Assembly (NCBI RefSeq): GCF_007860125.1
Contig: NZ_SJPW01000006.1
Location: 179,744-243,743, forward strand
Reading direction: 5' to 3'
Length of the DNA: 64,000 bases
DNA from: Rubripirellula tenax
GTDB taxonomy: Bacteria; Planctomycetota; Planctomycetia; Pirellulales; Pirellulaceae
A model generated the notes under the pieces. It was not told the DNA's origin, did no database searches, and saw only the letters and a program-made list of their open reading frames with translations. A program made the translations under genes and the position numbers. Positions within the stretch are counted from its first letter, which is position 1; every line of letters starts with the position of its first letter. Positions 46,261 through 55,658 of this stretch are shown here, one piece after another.

Positions 46261-47226
46261 CTAGGTAGCGGGGGTTTCGGCGCGGCCGATCAAAGCGGCT
46301 GCAATCTTGACTGCGGTTGAATCGACTTCGCCGCGGACGTCAAGAACCGGGCGACCGCTCTCGATCGCAACCAGGTGTCGGTCAAGTGCCGACGCCCAAG
46401 TCTCGCAACGTTGTCGCAACCACTTACGATCGGAATCAGGCAAGGGCCTATGTTCGGATAGTAGGATGGCTGAGCATCCCATACGAAATTGTCCGATGCG
46501 GATAGCCAATTCGGTCACCGTATCGGGACGTTTTGTCGACCATGATTGAGCAGCACTGGCGAGCTCGCGCAAGTAGCCTGCGCGGTCAAGCGGCGGTGCC
46601 AAATTGGCTTCGTCGGTGCGAAAGTCGGACGCAAATTTTTCGAACCCCCATCTGATTGGCGCTGTCGACGCATCCGCGACGGTCGGTGGGATGTCGGGTT
46701 TGGGAATCTGTGCAGTCTCGGTCGAATCACGGATCGCTGTGAAAACGAGTATCAAACAAGCAGCCGTTGCCAAAGACGCGATCGCCGACCACCCGAGGTT
46801 GGACCGCCAGGTAGATCGCGGGATCGATGTTGGGCCAACGGGTGTCGATGGGGCGACACCTTCACGAAGGTTCGACCTGACGCGATCGATTCGACGTTCT
46901 AGATTCAGATCCTCGGGCGGATCGATGGTCGACCAATAAGCTCCACCACTGACGAGCACATCTTGTTGGATGTTGAGCAGTGTCTGAGGCTGAACCAGCA
47001 ACGATGTGAATTGGCTATTCGATAGAGCGGCGAGCCCTCGGTCGCGAACGCGAACGAGAGTGTCGGTGTCGAACGCTGTCGGGTTCAGGGGCTCGGTGTC
47101 ATTGCTCTCCGATCCGGATAGCGATGCGAACTCGACCGCAAGGCGGTGCAACTCCGTGCCCATGATTTCAGATTCCAACCACGACGTTTGGTCTTCGCGT
47201 GACTCGGGAACGGCAAGGCTTCTCAT
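46261..47226 (-). CDS. Putative membrane anti-sigma factor
   Basis: A 321-aa protein with one membrane segment at about residues 154-174 (SAIASLATAACLILVFTAI). The N-terminal 150 residues are cytoplasmic by charge, mostly helical, and would be the sigma-binding part. The C-terminal 140 residues are predicted outside and contain 'LIRIGQFRMGCSAILLSEHRPLP' and 'WLRQRCETWASALDRHLVAIE'. It lacks the zinc HxxxCxxC anti-sigma motif. The role is inferred from ATGA overlap with the ECF sigma gene (start 47226 on the sigma stop). It ends 21 bases before the cytochrome gene. Confidence 0.65.
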   Translation of the reverse strand: MRSLAVPESREDQTSWLESEIMGTELHRLAVEFASLSGSESNDTEPLNPTAFDTDTLVRVRDRGLAALSNSQFTSLLVQPQTLLNIQQDVLVSGGAYWSTIDPPEDLNLERRIDRVRSNLREGVAPSTPVGPTSIPRSTWRSNLGWSAIASLATAACLILVFTAIRDSTETAQIPKPDIPPTVADASTAPIRWGFEKFASDFRTDEANLAPPLDRAGYLRELASAAQSWSTKRPDTVTELAIRIGQFRMGCSAILLSEHRPLPDSDRKWLRQRCETWASALDRHLVAIESGRPVLDVRGEVDSTAVKIAAALIGRAETPAT

Positions 47227-47777
47227 GGGTTCACCTTGTTGTATCCCGAGGACAGGCACTGCGTCAGTGACTCTTTGGCCGAAAAGAACATGCGATGGGC
47301 GCGTGCGGTACTGATCGACATTTCCGTCGCAATCGAGTCGTATCCCAATCCTGCCAATCGTTTGCGGACAATCATGCGTGATGCCTCGTCAAGTCTCTGT
47401 AGGCAGGACTCCAGCTCACTGCGATATTCTTCGTCGATCAAAGTTTGATCTGGTGGCGGAATCGATGCTGCCGTCTGATCAGCAAGGGCATGATCGATTG
47501 AATCGGGACGCCTCTTCTTCATCATGTCGATGGCCGCGTTGCGCAGTATCTGAAATAGCCACGCGCGGAAGTGACCTTCGAATGGCTGCTTTCGAAGTGA
47601 CTCGAGCACTCGCATCCACGCGATTTGTTGGACGTCGTCGGCATCGCTACCGCGGACGCCCATCGATGCAAGAAACGCAAATGATCGCCGCCCATATCGG
47701 CGATAAAGCGAGTCGACGTCCACGGCGCGGGCAAGTACGTTGTCGTCGTGATCAGAATCGGCGAGAGGGGCTGGCAT
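47223..47777 (-). CDS. ECF-type RNA polymerase sigma factor
   Basis: A 184-aa sigma-70 family protein with region 2 ('LYRRYGRRSFAFLASMGVRGSDADDVQQIAWMRVLESL' and 'RAWLFQILRNAAIDMMKKRR', residues about 22-85) and region 4 ('LESCLQRLDEASRMIVRKRLAGLGYDSIATEMSISTARAHRMFFSAKESL', about 120-170). It lacks the sigma-1.1 and region 3 of housekeeping factors. Start ATG 47777; the longer frame to 47855 is not conserved. It heads the CHAT operon and probably directs its transcription. Confidence 0.9.
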   Translation of the reverse strand: MPAPLADSDHDDNVLARAVDVDSLYRRYGRRSFAFLASMGVRGSDADDVQQIAWMRVLESLRKQPFEGHFRAWLFQILRNAAIDMMKKRRPDSIDHALADQTAASIPPPDQTLIDEEYRSELESCLQRLDEASRMIVRKRLAGLGYDSIATEMSISTARAHRMFFSAKESLTQCLSSGYNKVNP

Positions 47778-48134
47778 TGGGGCGATAAGGAATCGGTGGA
47801 ACAACGGTGCAAAGCACGATTCTAGTCGACCTGTCGTTTCGCAAAAGACTGCCATGAAGTGAGCACGATTCGGAGAGTTTTCGGCGGGTACTTTGCGTGT
47901 TTTCCCCGTGGGCTAGCGGTAAAACGATCCGAACATGCGGATCTTCGCATGGAGTACGAAAATAGTGAAAAAACGACGACTGACGATTCAGGAGACATGG
48001 TCGACAGGTGAATGGAAAAAAATTTTGAACTTCGCGAAGATCCGACGGCGACGGTCGTTCTGCTGACGATGCCGGGCACGACCGTCCCGGACGCTCCGTT
48101 CCCATCCAACTTTCTGACAACCGTGAGAAGTCCC
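47778..48134. other. Divergent promoter region of the sigma-CHAT operon
   Basis: A 357-base A+T-richer spacer. GGATCTTCGC at 47939-47948 is repeated inverted (GCGAAGATCC) at 48034-48043, and the second copy overlaps a perfect 10-bp palindrome CTTCGCGAAG (48030-48039). These could be an operator, but with no comparison sequence this is only suggestive. No gene is supported here. Confidence 0.5.
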
Positions 48135-48626
48135 ATGAGTCACTCGAGAATTCGAAAGTTCTGTTTCGCCGCAATCCTCTTCGCCGTCGTTGCATCCGCC
48201 GCCGCGCCTGCCGTCGCCGCGTTTTTTCGTCGCCAGTACTACAGCACGTGGAGCTACCATCCGACGACACGCTATCACTATTGCCGTTATTATTACACGC
48301 CGACGATTGCCACCCCAACGTATCACCATCATTACGTGATCTATTATCCCAGTCGTCCGCGATACAGGTACTACTACAACCCGGTGCGTCGCCTTTACTG
48401 GGGGCGCTTCGAAGTAGACGAAGCCGGCAAGCCGATGGGTTATTCGATGTTGAAGCCAGAGGATCGGAAGTCATCCTTGGAAGCCATCGCTGAGTCAGCA
48501 TTTCCCAAGCCAAGCGAGATGCCATCGATCCCGGAATCGGAAGAAGCAGGAGCCGAGAGTATCGAAAAGATGTTGCCACCACCCGACGTTGTATTTGCCG
48601 TAGAGCATGACGTGAAAGATAGCTGA
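48135..48626 (+). CDS. Exported Tyr/Arg-rich protein
   Basis: A 163-aa exported protein with signal peptide (ends about VAAFF, residue 29). The mature N-terminal part is dominated by Tyr, Arg, His and Thr ('YYSTWSYHPTTRYHYCRYYY' and 'YVIYYPSRPRYRYYYNPVRRLYWG'), while the C-terminus is acidic and Ser/Pro/Glu-rich. This pattern is common in planctomycete surface proteins of unknown role. It lies divergent from the sigma-factor operon and shares its promoter region. Start ATG 48135; the longer frame to 48012 has no conserved character. Confidence 0.7.
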   Translation: MSHSRIRKFCFAAILFAVVASAAAPAVAAFFRRQYYSTWSYHPTTRYHYCRYYYTPTIATPTYHHHYVIYYPSRPRYRYYYNPVRRLYWGRFEVDEAGKPMGYSMLKPEDRKSSLEAIAESAFPKPSEMPSIPESEEAGAESIEKMLPPPDVVFAVEHDVKDS

Positions 48627-48795
48627 ATGGTTACGATGTAGCTGCCGTCGCCAGTCGGTGGAAACCCACGCTCGGGCGACCGTAGCCACGACAACAAATG
48701 TCCGCTCGTTCCTTGGTTCTTCACGCTCGCTGCAATTCAGCTTTAGGCTTTGCGAATTTGGTGTCGCGAGTCAAGGTTGGGTGCGTGGATCGGAC

Positions 48796-50208
48796 TCAGT
48801 CCGCCGAAGGTTTCCGCCACACCGGTCGTGCGGCCTCGGTGATCTCTTGGTCGATCTTCTTCATCCGATGGTCCAACCGTTTCGTGATGTCGGGCTGTTG
48901 ATCAATGACGTTTTTTTGCTCACTGATGTCATCTTCCAGGTTGAACAGCATCGTTTCGACCTTGCCGTTCTTGCCGACCGATTTCGACAAGTACTTCCAT
49001 TTTTCGCCTCGGATCCCTTCGAGCACGCCTTGCGCTGAATAGAAGACGAAGTCGCGGCGGGGTGACTCATCACCGGTCAGCGTGGGCGTGATATCGAGTC
49101 CGTCGATTGTTCGATCACTTGGAAGCGGTTTGCCCGAAAGCGCGGCGATCGTTGGTAATAGGTCCATCGTTGTCACAAAGGCATCGGTGGACGTGCCTGC
49201 CGGAATCCGTCCGGGGCCCCACATCACACACGGCACTCGTTGACCGCCTTCAAAGGTCGTGCCCTTTCCATCGCGAAGCGGGTCGGCGCTGCCGCCGTGG
49301 TTTTTGAACCTTAGCCACGGCCCGTTGTCGGATGTGTAAATGATATACGTTCGATCGGACAAACCCAGTTCCCGAACCGTGTCAGCGAGGCGACCGACTT
49401 CGGCATCGATGTGTTGGATAACGCATGTGTAGGCGTTCTGTGGATCGGCGTCGTAGACGTCGTCGGGCACGTACAACGGAATGTGCGGCATCGAATGGGG
49501 AAGATATAGAAAGAACGGATTGTCCCGGTTGGAAATCACAAACTCGATCGCACGATCGGTGTACCGGCGAGTGATCGTTCGCTGGTCGACCGGCAATTCG
49601 ACAATCTCTTCGTTTTCCATCAGCGGCGTGTTCCAAACGTTCACTGCCGTCGACTGGTCGGCCCATAGTTCGTCGGATGAAACTTTGGGCTTTCCTTGGT
49701 TGTCCGGATGATTCATGTCGTTGGAATAGGGAATCCCAAAGTACGAATCAAACCCATTGGCACGCGGCAACGTCTCGGGGTGGTGACCAAGGTGCCATTT
49801 TCCGACGCAAGCGGTTGCATAACCTTGAGACTTCAAGTGATCGGCGATGGTATATTCGTTGGGATTCAGTCCGTAATCGCTTTTCGGAAACAGCACATGA
49901 CGGTGCATGCCGACCCGTTTGGGATAACATCCGGTCAGCAGCGCGGCGCGGGAGGGCGAGCATACCGAGCACGCCGAATAGAAGCTCGTAAACTTGCGAC
50001 CTTCGTTAGCCAGTCGGTCGATGTTCGGCGTTTGGATCTTGTCGGAACCGAAACAGCCAAGGTCGTTGTAGCCTTGGTCATCGGTGAAGATGATGATGAA
50101 ATTGGGTTGCGCTTCGGCGCGGACATCCTGGGCCGTGATCGCCGAGGTTGCCATCGCCATGAACGCGAAGCCGCAAAATCCGATTGCCGATAACGTATTG
50201 ATTCTCAC
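48796..50208 (-). CDS. Exported arylsulfatase-type sulfatase
   Basis: A 470-aa sulfatase with signal peptide (1-27). The formylglycine site is CSPSR with Cys83 in 'SACSVCSPSRAALLTGCYP'; metal and substrate residues appear in 'IIIFTDDQGYNDLGCFG', 'GKWHLGHHPETLPRANGFD' and 'DNGPWLRFKNHGGSADPLRDGKGTTFEGGQRVP'. Such enzymes desulfate sugars of algal polysaccharides, a known specialty of marine planctomycetes. Activation needs a formylglycine-generating enzyme encoded elsewhere. Confidence 0.93.
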   Translation of the reverse strand: MRINTLSAIGFCGFAFMAMATSAITAQDVRAEAQPNFIIIFTDDQGYNDLGCFGSDKIQTPNIDRLANEGRKFTSFYSACSVCSPSRAALLTGCYPKRVGMHRHVLFPKSDYGLNPNEYTIADHLKSQGYATACVGKWHLGHHPETLPRANGFDSYFGIPYSNDMNHPDNQGKPKVSSDELWADQSTAVNVWNTPLMENEEIVELPVDQRTITRRYTDRAIEFVISNRDNPFFLYLPHSMPHIPLYVPDDVYDADPQNAYTCVIQHIDAEVGRLADTVRELGLSDRTYIIYTSDNGPWLRFKNHGGSADPLRDGKGTTFEGGQRVPCVMWGPGRIPAGTSTDAFVTTMDLLPTIAALSGKPLPSDRTIDGLDITPTLTGDESPRRDFVFYSAQGVLEGIRGEKWKYLSKSVGKNGKVETMLFNLEDDISEQKNVIDQQPDITKRLDHRMKKIDQEITEAARPVWRKPSAD

Positions 50209-50287
50209 AAGTCACCTGTCAAGTTGATTCAACGTTCGGCATCCGCGATGCCAAGGCGATCAGTCTAACGGATGGCTAGCGACGACG

Positions 50288-52078
50288 TTAACGCGAAAGA
50301 ACGAGAATCGCCGTTTCTGCGTTCAGGTTGGGGTTATCGTTGGGCGATATCTGAAGCTGTGTTTCGGAGTCAAAATAGATTTCGTTACGAATCTTGATCT
50401 CTTTTTCGCGGCACAAATCCATCACGTCGGCAATGCTGGGGAAACGCCGGTTCGGCGTGTCGTACCAGCAATAGTTGAACTCGCCGGGTGCCCGCGGCGA
50501 TCTGCCTCGAACGACATAGTCTTCGCGGAGCGTGCGATAAGCAAAGTTGGGAAAGCTGACGATCACCTGTTTGCCGACGCGAATCATTTCGTCAAACAGT
50601 TCGGCGACATTCGCGACGGCCTGCAGCGTGGACGCGAAGACGACAAAGTCGAACTGGTTGTCAATGAAGGCTGGCAAGCCGGTGTTCAGGTCGTAGTCGA
50701 TGACGCAAAGTCCGCGTGCGGCGGCCTTCAGTATGTTGTCCTGTGCGACTTCGACGCCGACCAGCCCTACGCCGCCGCGGTCGTGAACCGCCGCCAGGAA
50801 ACTCCCGTCGCCACATCCGAGGTCCAATACCGAAGCGCCGGCGGGAACCAGGGATGCAACCAACTTCTGCACGGCCGAAAGAGTGACCGGTTGCTCGTTC
50901 AGTTTTCCCAAACGGGCTTCGACCAGAGGCGCGTACTGTTCAATATCGCGATCAACCAGAAACGAGTCATGGCCGGCCATCGATGTGATCTCGGCATAGG
51001 TCACGCGTTTGTCGAGCGCCGTGAGGGCCGCGACGATGTCACGCGATTGTTTGGGCGTGAACAACCAATCGCTGCTGAAGCTGACAACCAGAAAGTCACA
51101 GTCGGCGTCGTCAAAAGCTTCCATCAACTGCAATCGGGTCGAACCGAGGTCGAACAGATCCATCGCCATCGACAAAGTCACATAGCTGTTCGCATCGAAA
51201 CGCGTCGTGAACTTTTCGCCCTGGTGAGCCAAGTAGGAGCCCACGCTAAATCGTTGCTCGAAACTGGATGCGATCTGTCTCGGATCATGCCGGTCGGGGT
51301 CAAACTTGTCCTCCATCGCTTCGCTAGACAAGTACGTGATGTGCCCCAGCATGCGGGCGATCGCCAAACCCGTGTCGGGGCGATTGGGTTGATCATAGTA
51401 CTGGCCCGCGGCAAAGTGCGGATCCGTTTGGATCGCGTTCCGCGCGATCACGTCGAACCCGAGTGCTTGGCTAGTCAGTCTTGGCGAAGACGCGATGATC
51501 ACGCAGGAAGTCGCCGAGCCGGGATAGCGGGTCACCCACGTCATCGCCTGGTGTCCGCCCAGCGAACCGCCGACGACCGCACGCCAACGAACGATGCCCA
51601 AGTGATTTGCCAACATGCGTTGCACATCGACCATGTCGGCGATTGTGATTCGCGGAAAGTCAGCACCGTAGGGCCGCGGCGGATCGGAAAGCGGATCCAT
51701 GTCGCTTGGCCCCGTCGTGCCGCGGCATCCGCCAAGGACGTTGGGGCAGACGACGAACAAACGATTCGTATCGATCGCCTTGCCCGGCCCAATCAATTGC
51801 TGCCACCAACCCGGATCGTCGTCGGCGTCATGACGGGCCGCGTGGGAGTCACCTGAAATCGCATGGCACACCAAGACGGCGTTGGATGCGTCGTCGTTCA
51901 GCTCGCCCCAAGTCTCGAAGGCACACGTGACTCGCGGAAGTTGACCGCCGAGTTCCAAGGAAATCGGACCTTCAAAATCAACGGTACGAGCATATTTCAG
52001 CGGCGACGCCGATCGGACATCGTCGGTGCTTTCGGTCTTCGGTTCGGAACCGTCGGATGGAGCGGGAGCCTTGGTCAT
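50288..52078 (-). CDS. metXW: Homoserine O-acetyltransferase fused to MetW-like methyltransferase
   Basis: A 596-aa fusion protein. Residues about 20-390 are MetX with catalytic triad Ser172 ([10 protein letters not shown]), Asp337 (FSSDWLF) and His370 (MAGHDSF); it makes O-acyl-homoserine from homoserine. Residues about 405-596 are MetW, a SAM-methyltransferase fold with '[16 protein letters not shown]' (417-427), '[30 protein letters not shown]' and '[18 protein letters not shown]'. MetX and MetW are separate adjacent genes in proteobacteria. Start ATG 52078 overlaps the metY stop by four bases (ATGA). Confidence 0.92.
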   Translation of the reverse strand: MTKAPAPSDGSEPKTESTDDVRSASPLKYARTVDFEGPISLELGGQLPRVTCAFETWGELNDDASNAVLVCHAISGDSHAARHDADDDPGWWQQLIGPGKAIDTNRLFVVCPNVLGGCRGTTGPSDMDPLSDPPRPYGADFPRITIADMVDVQRMLANHLGIVRWRAVVGGSLGGHQAMTWVTRYPGSATSCVIIASSPRLTSQALGFDVIARNAIQTDPHFAAGQYYDQPNRPDTGLAIARMLGHITYLSSEAMEDKFDPDRHDPRQIASSFEQRFSVGSYLAHQGEKFTTRFDANSYVTLSMAMDLFDLGSTRLQLMEAFDDADCDFLVVSFSSDWLFTPKQSRDIVAALTALDKRVTYAEITSMAGHDSFLVDRDIEQYAPLVEARLGKLNEQPVTLSAVQKLVASLVPAGASVLDLGCGDGSFLAAVHDRGGVGLVGVEVAQDNILKAAARGLCVIDYDLNTGLPAFIDNQFDFVVFASTLQAVANVAELFDEMIRVGKQVIVSFPNFAYRTLREDYVVRGRSPRAPGEFNYCWYDTPNRRFPSIADVMDLCREKEIKIRNEIYFDSETQLQISPNDNPNLNAETAILVLSR

Positions 52079-53397
52079 GCCTTCGCAGCGGCGAGTGCTT
52101 GTTTCAGGTCGTCGATGATATCGGCCACATCTTCGATCCCTACCGAAACACGTACGTACTCGGGGCGAACACCGGCGCGGGCTTGCTCTTCGGCCGACAA
52201 TTGCTGGTGAGTCGTGCTGGCCGGATGAATGACCAACGTCTTCGCATCGCCGATGTTCGCCAAGTGCGAACACAGCTTGCACGCGTTGATGAATTTCTTG
52301 CCCGCTTCCATGCCTCCTTTGATTCCAAAGCCCATGATCGCGCCCTGGCCATGAGGCAGGTAGGATTGTCCACGTTCATAATCCTTGTGTGACGCCAGGC
52401 CCGGATAGTTGACCCATTCCACTGATTCATGCGATTCCAAGAACTTGGCGATCGCCAATGCATTCTCACAGTGACGCGGCATTCTCAGGTGCAACGTTTC
52501 GATACCCAATATTGTCAGGAACGCCGCAAACGGGCTCATCGCCGCCCCGGTGTCTCGCAGCCAGTGCGTGCGGATGTGCAACAGGTAGGCGATGTTCCCC
52601 ATCGGGCGCAGGTGTTCCTCGAAAACCGCACCATGGTACGACGGCGACGGCGCACAAAACTCGGGCCACTTCTTGGGTTGATCCGCCCATTTGAAATTGC
52701 CGCTGTCGACGATCGCGCCGCCGATATGGACGCCGTGACCACCCAGGAACTTCGTCGTGCTGTAGATCACAATGTCGACGCCATGTTCAAACGGTTTCAA
52801 CAGCATCGGAGTCATGGTCGTGTTGTCGCACAGCAGCGGAAGCGAACCATGCGGCGCGGTGTGGGCAGCTTCGGCGATCGCTTTGAAGTCCGGGACATCG
52901 TTCTTCGGATTGCCGATACTTTCCATGTAAACCAATCGCGTGTTTTCGTCGACGAGCGTATGGATTTGTTCGGGGTGATCTGGATCGAAGAAGCGAACTT
53001 CGATGCCCATTTGTTTCAGTGTCTGGGTGAACAGTGTCCAAGTGCCGCCGTACAGCGATGTACTGCTGATGATGTTTTGGCCACTGTGTGCAAGCGTCAA
53101 AACGGCTGCCGTGATGGCGGCTTGGCCCGATGCGAAGCACAACCCCGTCAAGCCGCCTTCGAGGGCCGCCAAGCGTTTTTCAAGGACGTCAACGGTCGGG
53201 TTCATCAACCGGCTATAGATGTTTCCAAACTCCGTTAAGCCAAATAGCGACGCGGCATGGTCGGTGTCGTTGAACGTGAAGCTGGTCGTCGCATAGATCG
53301 GAACGGCCCGGCTGTTGGTTGCCGAATCGGGCGAGTGTCCGGCGTGCAACGCGAGCGTGGCGGGACGTAAAGCACCTTGGGGATTGGAATCGGACAT
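52075..53397 (-). CDS. metY: O-acetylhomoserine aminocarboxypropyltransferase (sulfhydrylase)
   Basis: A 440-aa Cys/Met-metabolism PLP enzyme that makes homocysteine from O-acylhomoserine and sulfide. Blocks: '[25 protein letters not shown]', '[12 protein letters not shown]', 'VYMESIGNP', the PLP lysine Lys216 in '[18 protein letters not shown]', and '[15 protein letters not shown]'. The long internal insert (about 225-290) is typical of MetY and separates it from MetB/MetC/MetZ. Start ATG 53397. Forms one unit with the MetX-MetW gene downstream. Confidence 0.94.
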   Translation of the reverse strand: MSDSNPQGALRPATLALHAGHSPDSATNSRAVPIYATTSFTFNDTDHAASLFGLTEFGNIYSRLMNPTVDVLEKRLAALEGGLTGLCFASGQAAITAAVLTLAHSGQNIISSTSLYGGTWTLFTQTLKQMGIEVRFFDPDHPEQIHTLVDENTRLVYMESIGNPKNDVPDFKAIAEAAHTAPHGSLPLLCDNTTMTPMLLKPFEHGVDIVIYSTTKFLGGHGVHIGGAIVDSGNFKWADQPKKWPEFCAPSPSYHGAVFEEHLRPMGNIAYLLHIRTHWLRDTGAAMSPFAAFLTILGIETLHLRMPRHCENALAIAKFLESHESVEWVNYPGLASHKDYERGQSYLPHGQGAIMGFGIKGGMEAGKKFINACKLCSHLANIGDAKTLVIHPASTTHQQLSAEEQARAGVRPEYVRVSVGIEDVADIIDDLKQALAAAKA

Positions 53398-53591
53398 GCG
53401 AGCAGTTCCTGGTTGGCGGTCGTTGACGATGAGGATTGGGGCCCGAAAGGATAGAGGAAAACGCCCTTTGGAGCGACGAGGCAACGGGACGAAATCGCCG
53501 TTTCGAAAGATGTGGGCGCGAGGTTGTTGTCCGGGCCCGATCGAGTGACAATGGCGGTCAACGATTCAACCGATCTGCCAGGAATTTTTGC

Positions 53592-53891
53592 ATGAGTGCC
53601 TCTGACTCCACCCCCAATGAATCTGCGGAAAACGCCGATCCAAACGTACCCGAACCACCCTCGAAAGAAGAGCTGCGGTTGGCGATGAAGGCGTTTCGAA
53701 AGCGGCTGAAGCTGATGCAGCTTGACGAAGAATCGAGTCTGGGCCACGGGCCCATGTCGTCGGGGCGTCGCTCGGAAATTGTCGCGATTCGCCCGCCGGA
53801 TCAGTTCAGCAAAGCGATCTGGCGAGCTCTGGCCGAATCCGGGCAGCTTTATCACACCGGCAGCGGCCTTTACTCGTTGGGCAAAGACTGA
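53592..53891 (+). CDS. Small planctomycete hypothetical protein
   Basis: A 99-aa cytoplasmic protein with an acidic N-terminal tail, then 'SKEELRLAMKAFRKRLKLMQLDEES' (amphipathic helix), 'IVAIRPPDQFSKAIWRALAE' and a final 'GQLYHTGSGLYSLGKD'. The last two segments resemble a small winged-helix-like or coiled domain. Similar short ORFs occur widely in Pirellulaceae. Start ATG 53592; longer frames are not conserved. Confidence 0.68.
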   Translation: MSASDSTPNESAENADPNVPEPPSKEELRLAMKAFRKRLKLMQLDEESSLGHGPMSSGRRSEIVAIRPPDQFSKAIWRALAESGQLYHTGSGLYSLGKD

Positions 53892-53964
53892 TTCCCGTCG
53901 AGGCGAACTCGGTTGGCAGTCAAAGCATACGATTTCTTACGGTAAAGGCGAGGGCGCGCGGGTG

Positions 53965-54303
53965 ATGGCCGGAAATCTTTTCAGCGATCTGCCGACGCAT
54001 CTCTTGAGCGAGCAAACCGACGCATTGGTTTCCAGCGAGCATGTTCGTGTCGAGAGGATCCTTTCGATGGCCCATCAAAGCCCCGACGGTTTCTGGTACG
54101 ACCAGATCGACGATGAATGGGTCGCCGTTCTGAGCGGCGGTGAGGTCATCGAATTCGATGACGGCGGAGACGTTTCGCGGCTGGGCCCAGGGGACTGGAT
54201 CAACATTCCCGCGCATCGACGCCACCGCGTCGCCTGGACGACGCCCGAGGAACCAACCGTATGGCTGGCCGTCTTTTCGAAACCCAATCCCACGTCGTCG
54301 TAG
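53965..54303 (+). CDS. Cupin-domain protein
   Basis: A 112-aa single-domain cupin. The beta-barrel motifs are seen as 'DQIDDEWVAVLSGGEVIEFDDG' (cupin motif 1, but with Asp/Glu where His is usual) and 'GPGDWINIPAHRRHRVAWTTPEE' (motif 2, with the His). Such proteins bind metal or small ligands; no specific activity can be assigned. Start ATG 53965 (a GTG one codon upstream is the alternative). Position after the small hypothetical gene is co-directional with a 73-base gap. Confidence 0.78.
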   Translation: MAGNLFSDLPTHLLSEQTDALVSSEHVRVERILSMAHQSPDGFWYDQIDDEWVAVLSGGEVIEFDDGGDVSRLGPGDWINIPAHRRHRVAWTTPEEPTVWLAVFSKPNPTSS

Positions 54304-54518
54304 GGTTCCTGGTGCCCCGTTTCAGCGACTTCTGATGTGTGAGTTTGGGACGCGCAGGAAGTCTGCGTTGCGGGGTTTTGGTACTTGAGTGGGAGACTGG
54401 TCCGCGGATTGGCATAGATCTTTGAACCATCGGGATACTAATCTGCAGTCCTGGTTTGCACGGAAGCGTTTCCGGGGCGAACCGTCGCACATCCTCGGAA
54501 TCGGCTTCGTCACACCCC

Positions 54519-55646
54519 ATGAAGATCGCGCTTGCCTTCTCGGGCGGTGGCGTCCGCGCCACGGTATTTCATCTCGGCGTGCTGGCGCGATTGGCCCGCG
54601 AAGACTTACTGGATCGAGTCAAAATCGTGTCGAGCGTTTCCGGCGGCAGTCTGGCGACCGGATTGGTGCTCGCGTCGACTGGTTACCGCTGGCCAAGCAG
54701 TGCTGAATATTTGCACGATGTTGTGCCGCAAATTCATGACTTGCTGACGTCGAAGAATTTGCAGTGGAGCTACGCGCTGAAGTCGCTGATATTTCCATGG
54801 CGGTTGATGTCAGGGCGAGCCGCAGTTCTGGGGGATGCAATCGAACAGCAGTGGAAAATCCGAGGCCGGCTGGCCGATATGCCCATCTCGCCGCGTTTCA
54901 TTATCAACGCGACCTGCTACCAGACGGGTAAAAATTGGCGATTCCAACGCGACCTGATGGGCGACTACCAGACGAAGTACGTCACCGACCCCGACTTCCC
55001 GCTTTCTCGGGCGTTGGCCGCTTCGGCCGCGGTCCCTGGTTTGATCGGGCCATTGATCGTGAAGTCAAGACGCTATCAATGGAGTGAGTATCAAGACGGC
55101 GATTGGCAATCGATCATGCCAAAGTACAAGCGTTTGCACCTGTGGGACGGTGGTGTCTATGACAATCTGGGCGTCGAGTCGCTTTTCAAACCTGGCGAAG
55201 GCCTTTGCGATGATTCCGATTTTCTAATCGTGTGCGATGCGTCGCGTCCGCTGGCCGGCGACTCGAAAGACAAAAGGTGGCGACCGGGATACGTGGACGC
55301 TTCGATGCGACTGGTGGATGTCGCAACGGACCAAGTGCGAAGTCTGCGGGCCCGAATGTTGATCGACTACTTCAAAAAGAATCCCGGCAGCGGCGCGTAC
55401 TTGCGATTGGGACGGCAAACCCGGTACTACTACGAACGCCGCCGTGGCGATGGTCAACCGTCGCTGACCGATGACGAGGTTCGGGAAGCGGCGGGACTGG
55501 AAACGACGCTTCGCCGACTAACACATCTCGAATTCAGCAGGCTGTTTCGTCACGGCTACGAAGTCGCCGACGCAACCATCTCGACTCATTGCGGCGAAGT
55601 CCTCGATCGCGAACCTCGCAACCGCGTTCTGTTCAAAGCGGCATAG
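54519..55646 (+). CDS. Patatin-like phospholipase
   Basis: A 375-aa Ser/Asp-dyad lipase. N-terminal 'IALAFSGGGVRAT' oxyanion loop, nucleophile Ser41 in 'VSSVSGGSLATGL', and the catalytic Asp210 in 'LHLWDGGVYDNLGVESLF'. No signal peptide, so cytoplasmic or exported by another route. Patatin proteins hydrolyse phospholipid or other acyl esters. Start ATG 54519; the longer frame has no family support. Confidence 0.88.
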   Translation: MKIALAFSGGGVRATVFHLGVLARLAREDLLDRVKIVSSVSGGSLATGLVLASTGYRWPSSAEYLHDVVPQIHDLLTSKNLQWSYALKSLIFPWRLMSGRAAVLGDAIEQQWKIRGRLADMPISPRFIINATCYQTGKNWRFQRDLMGDYQTKYVTDPDFPLSRALAASAAVPGLIGPLIVKSRRYQWSEYQDGDWQSIMPKYKRLHLWDGGVYDNLGVESLFKPGEGLCDDSDFLIVCDASRPLAGDSKDKRWRPGYVDASMRLVDVATDQVRSLRARMLIDYFKKNPGSGAYLRLGRQTRYYYERRRGDGQPSLTDDEVREAAGLETTLRRLTHLEFSRLFRHGYEVADATISTHCGEVLDREPRNRVLFKAA

Positions 55647-55658
55647 CGACGAAGGCAA

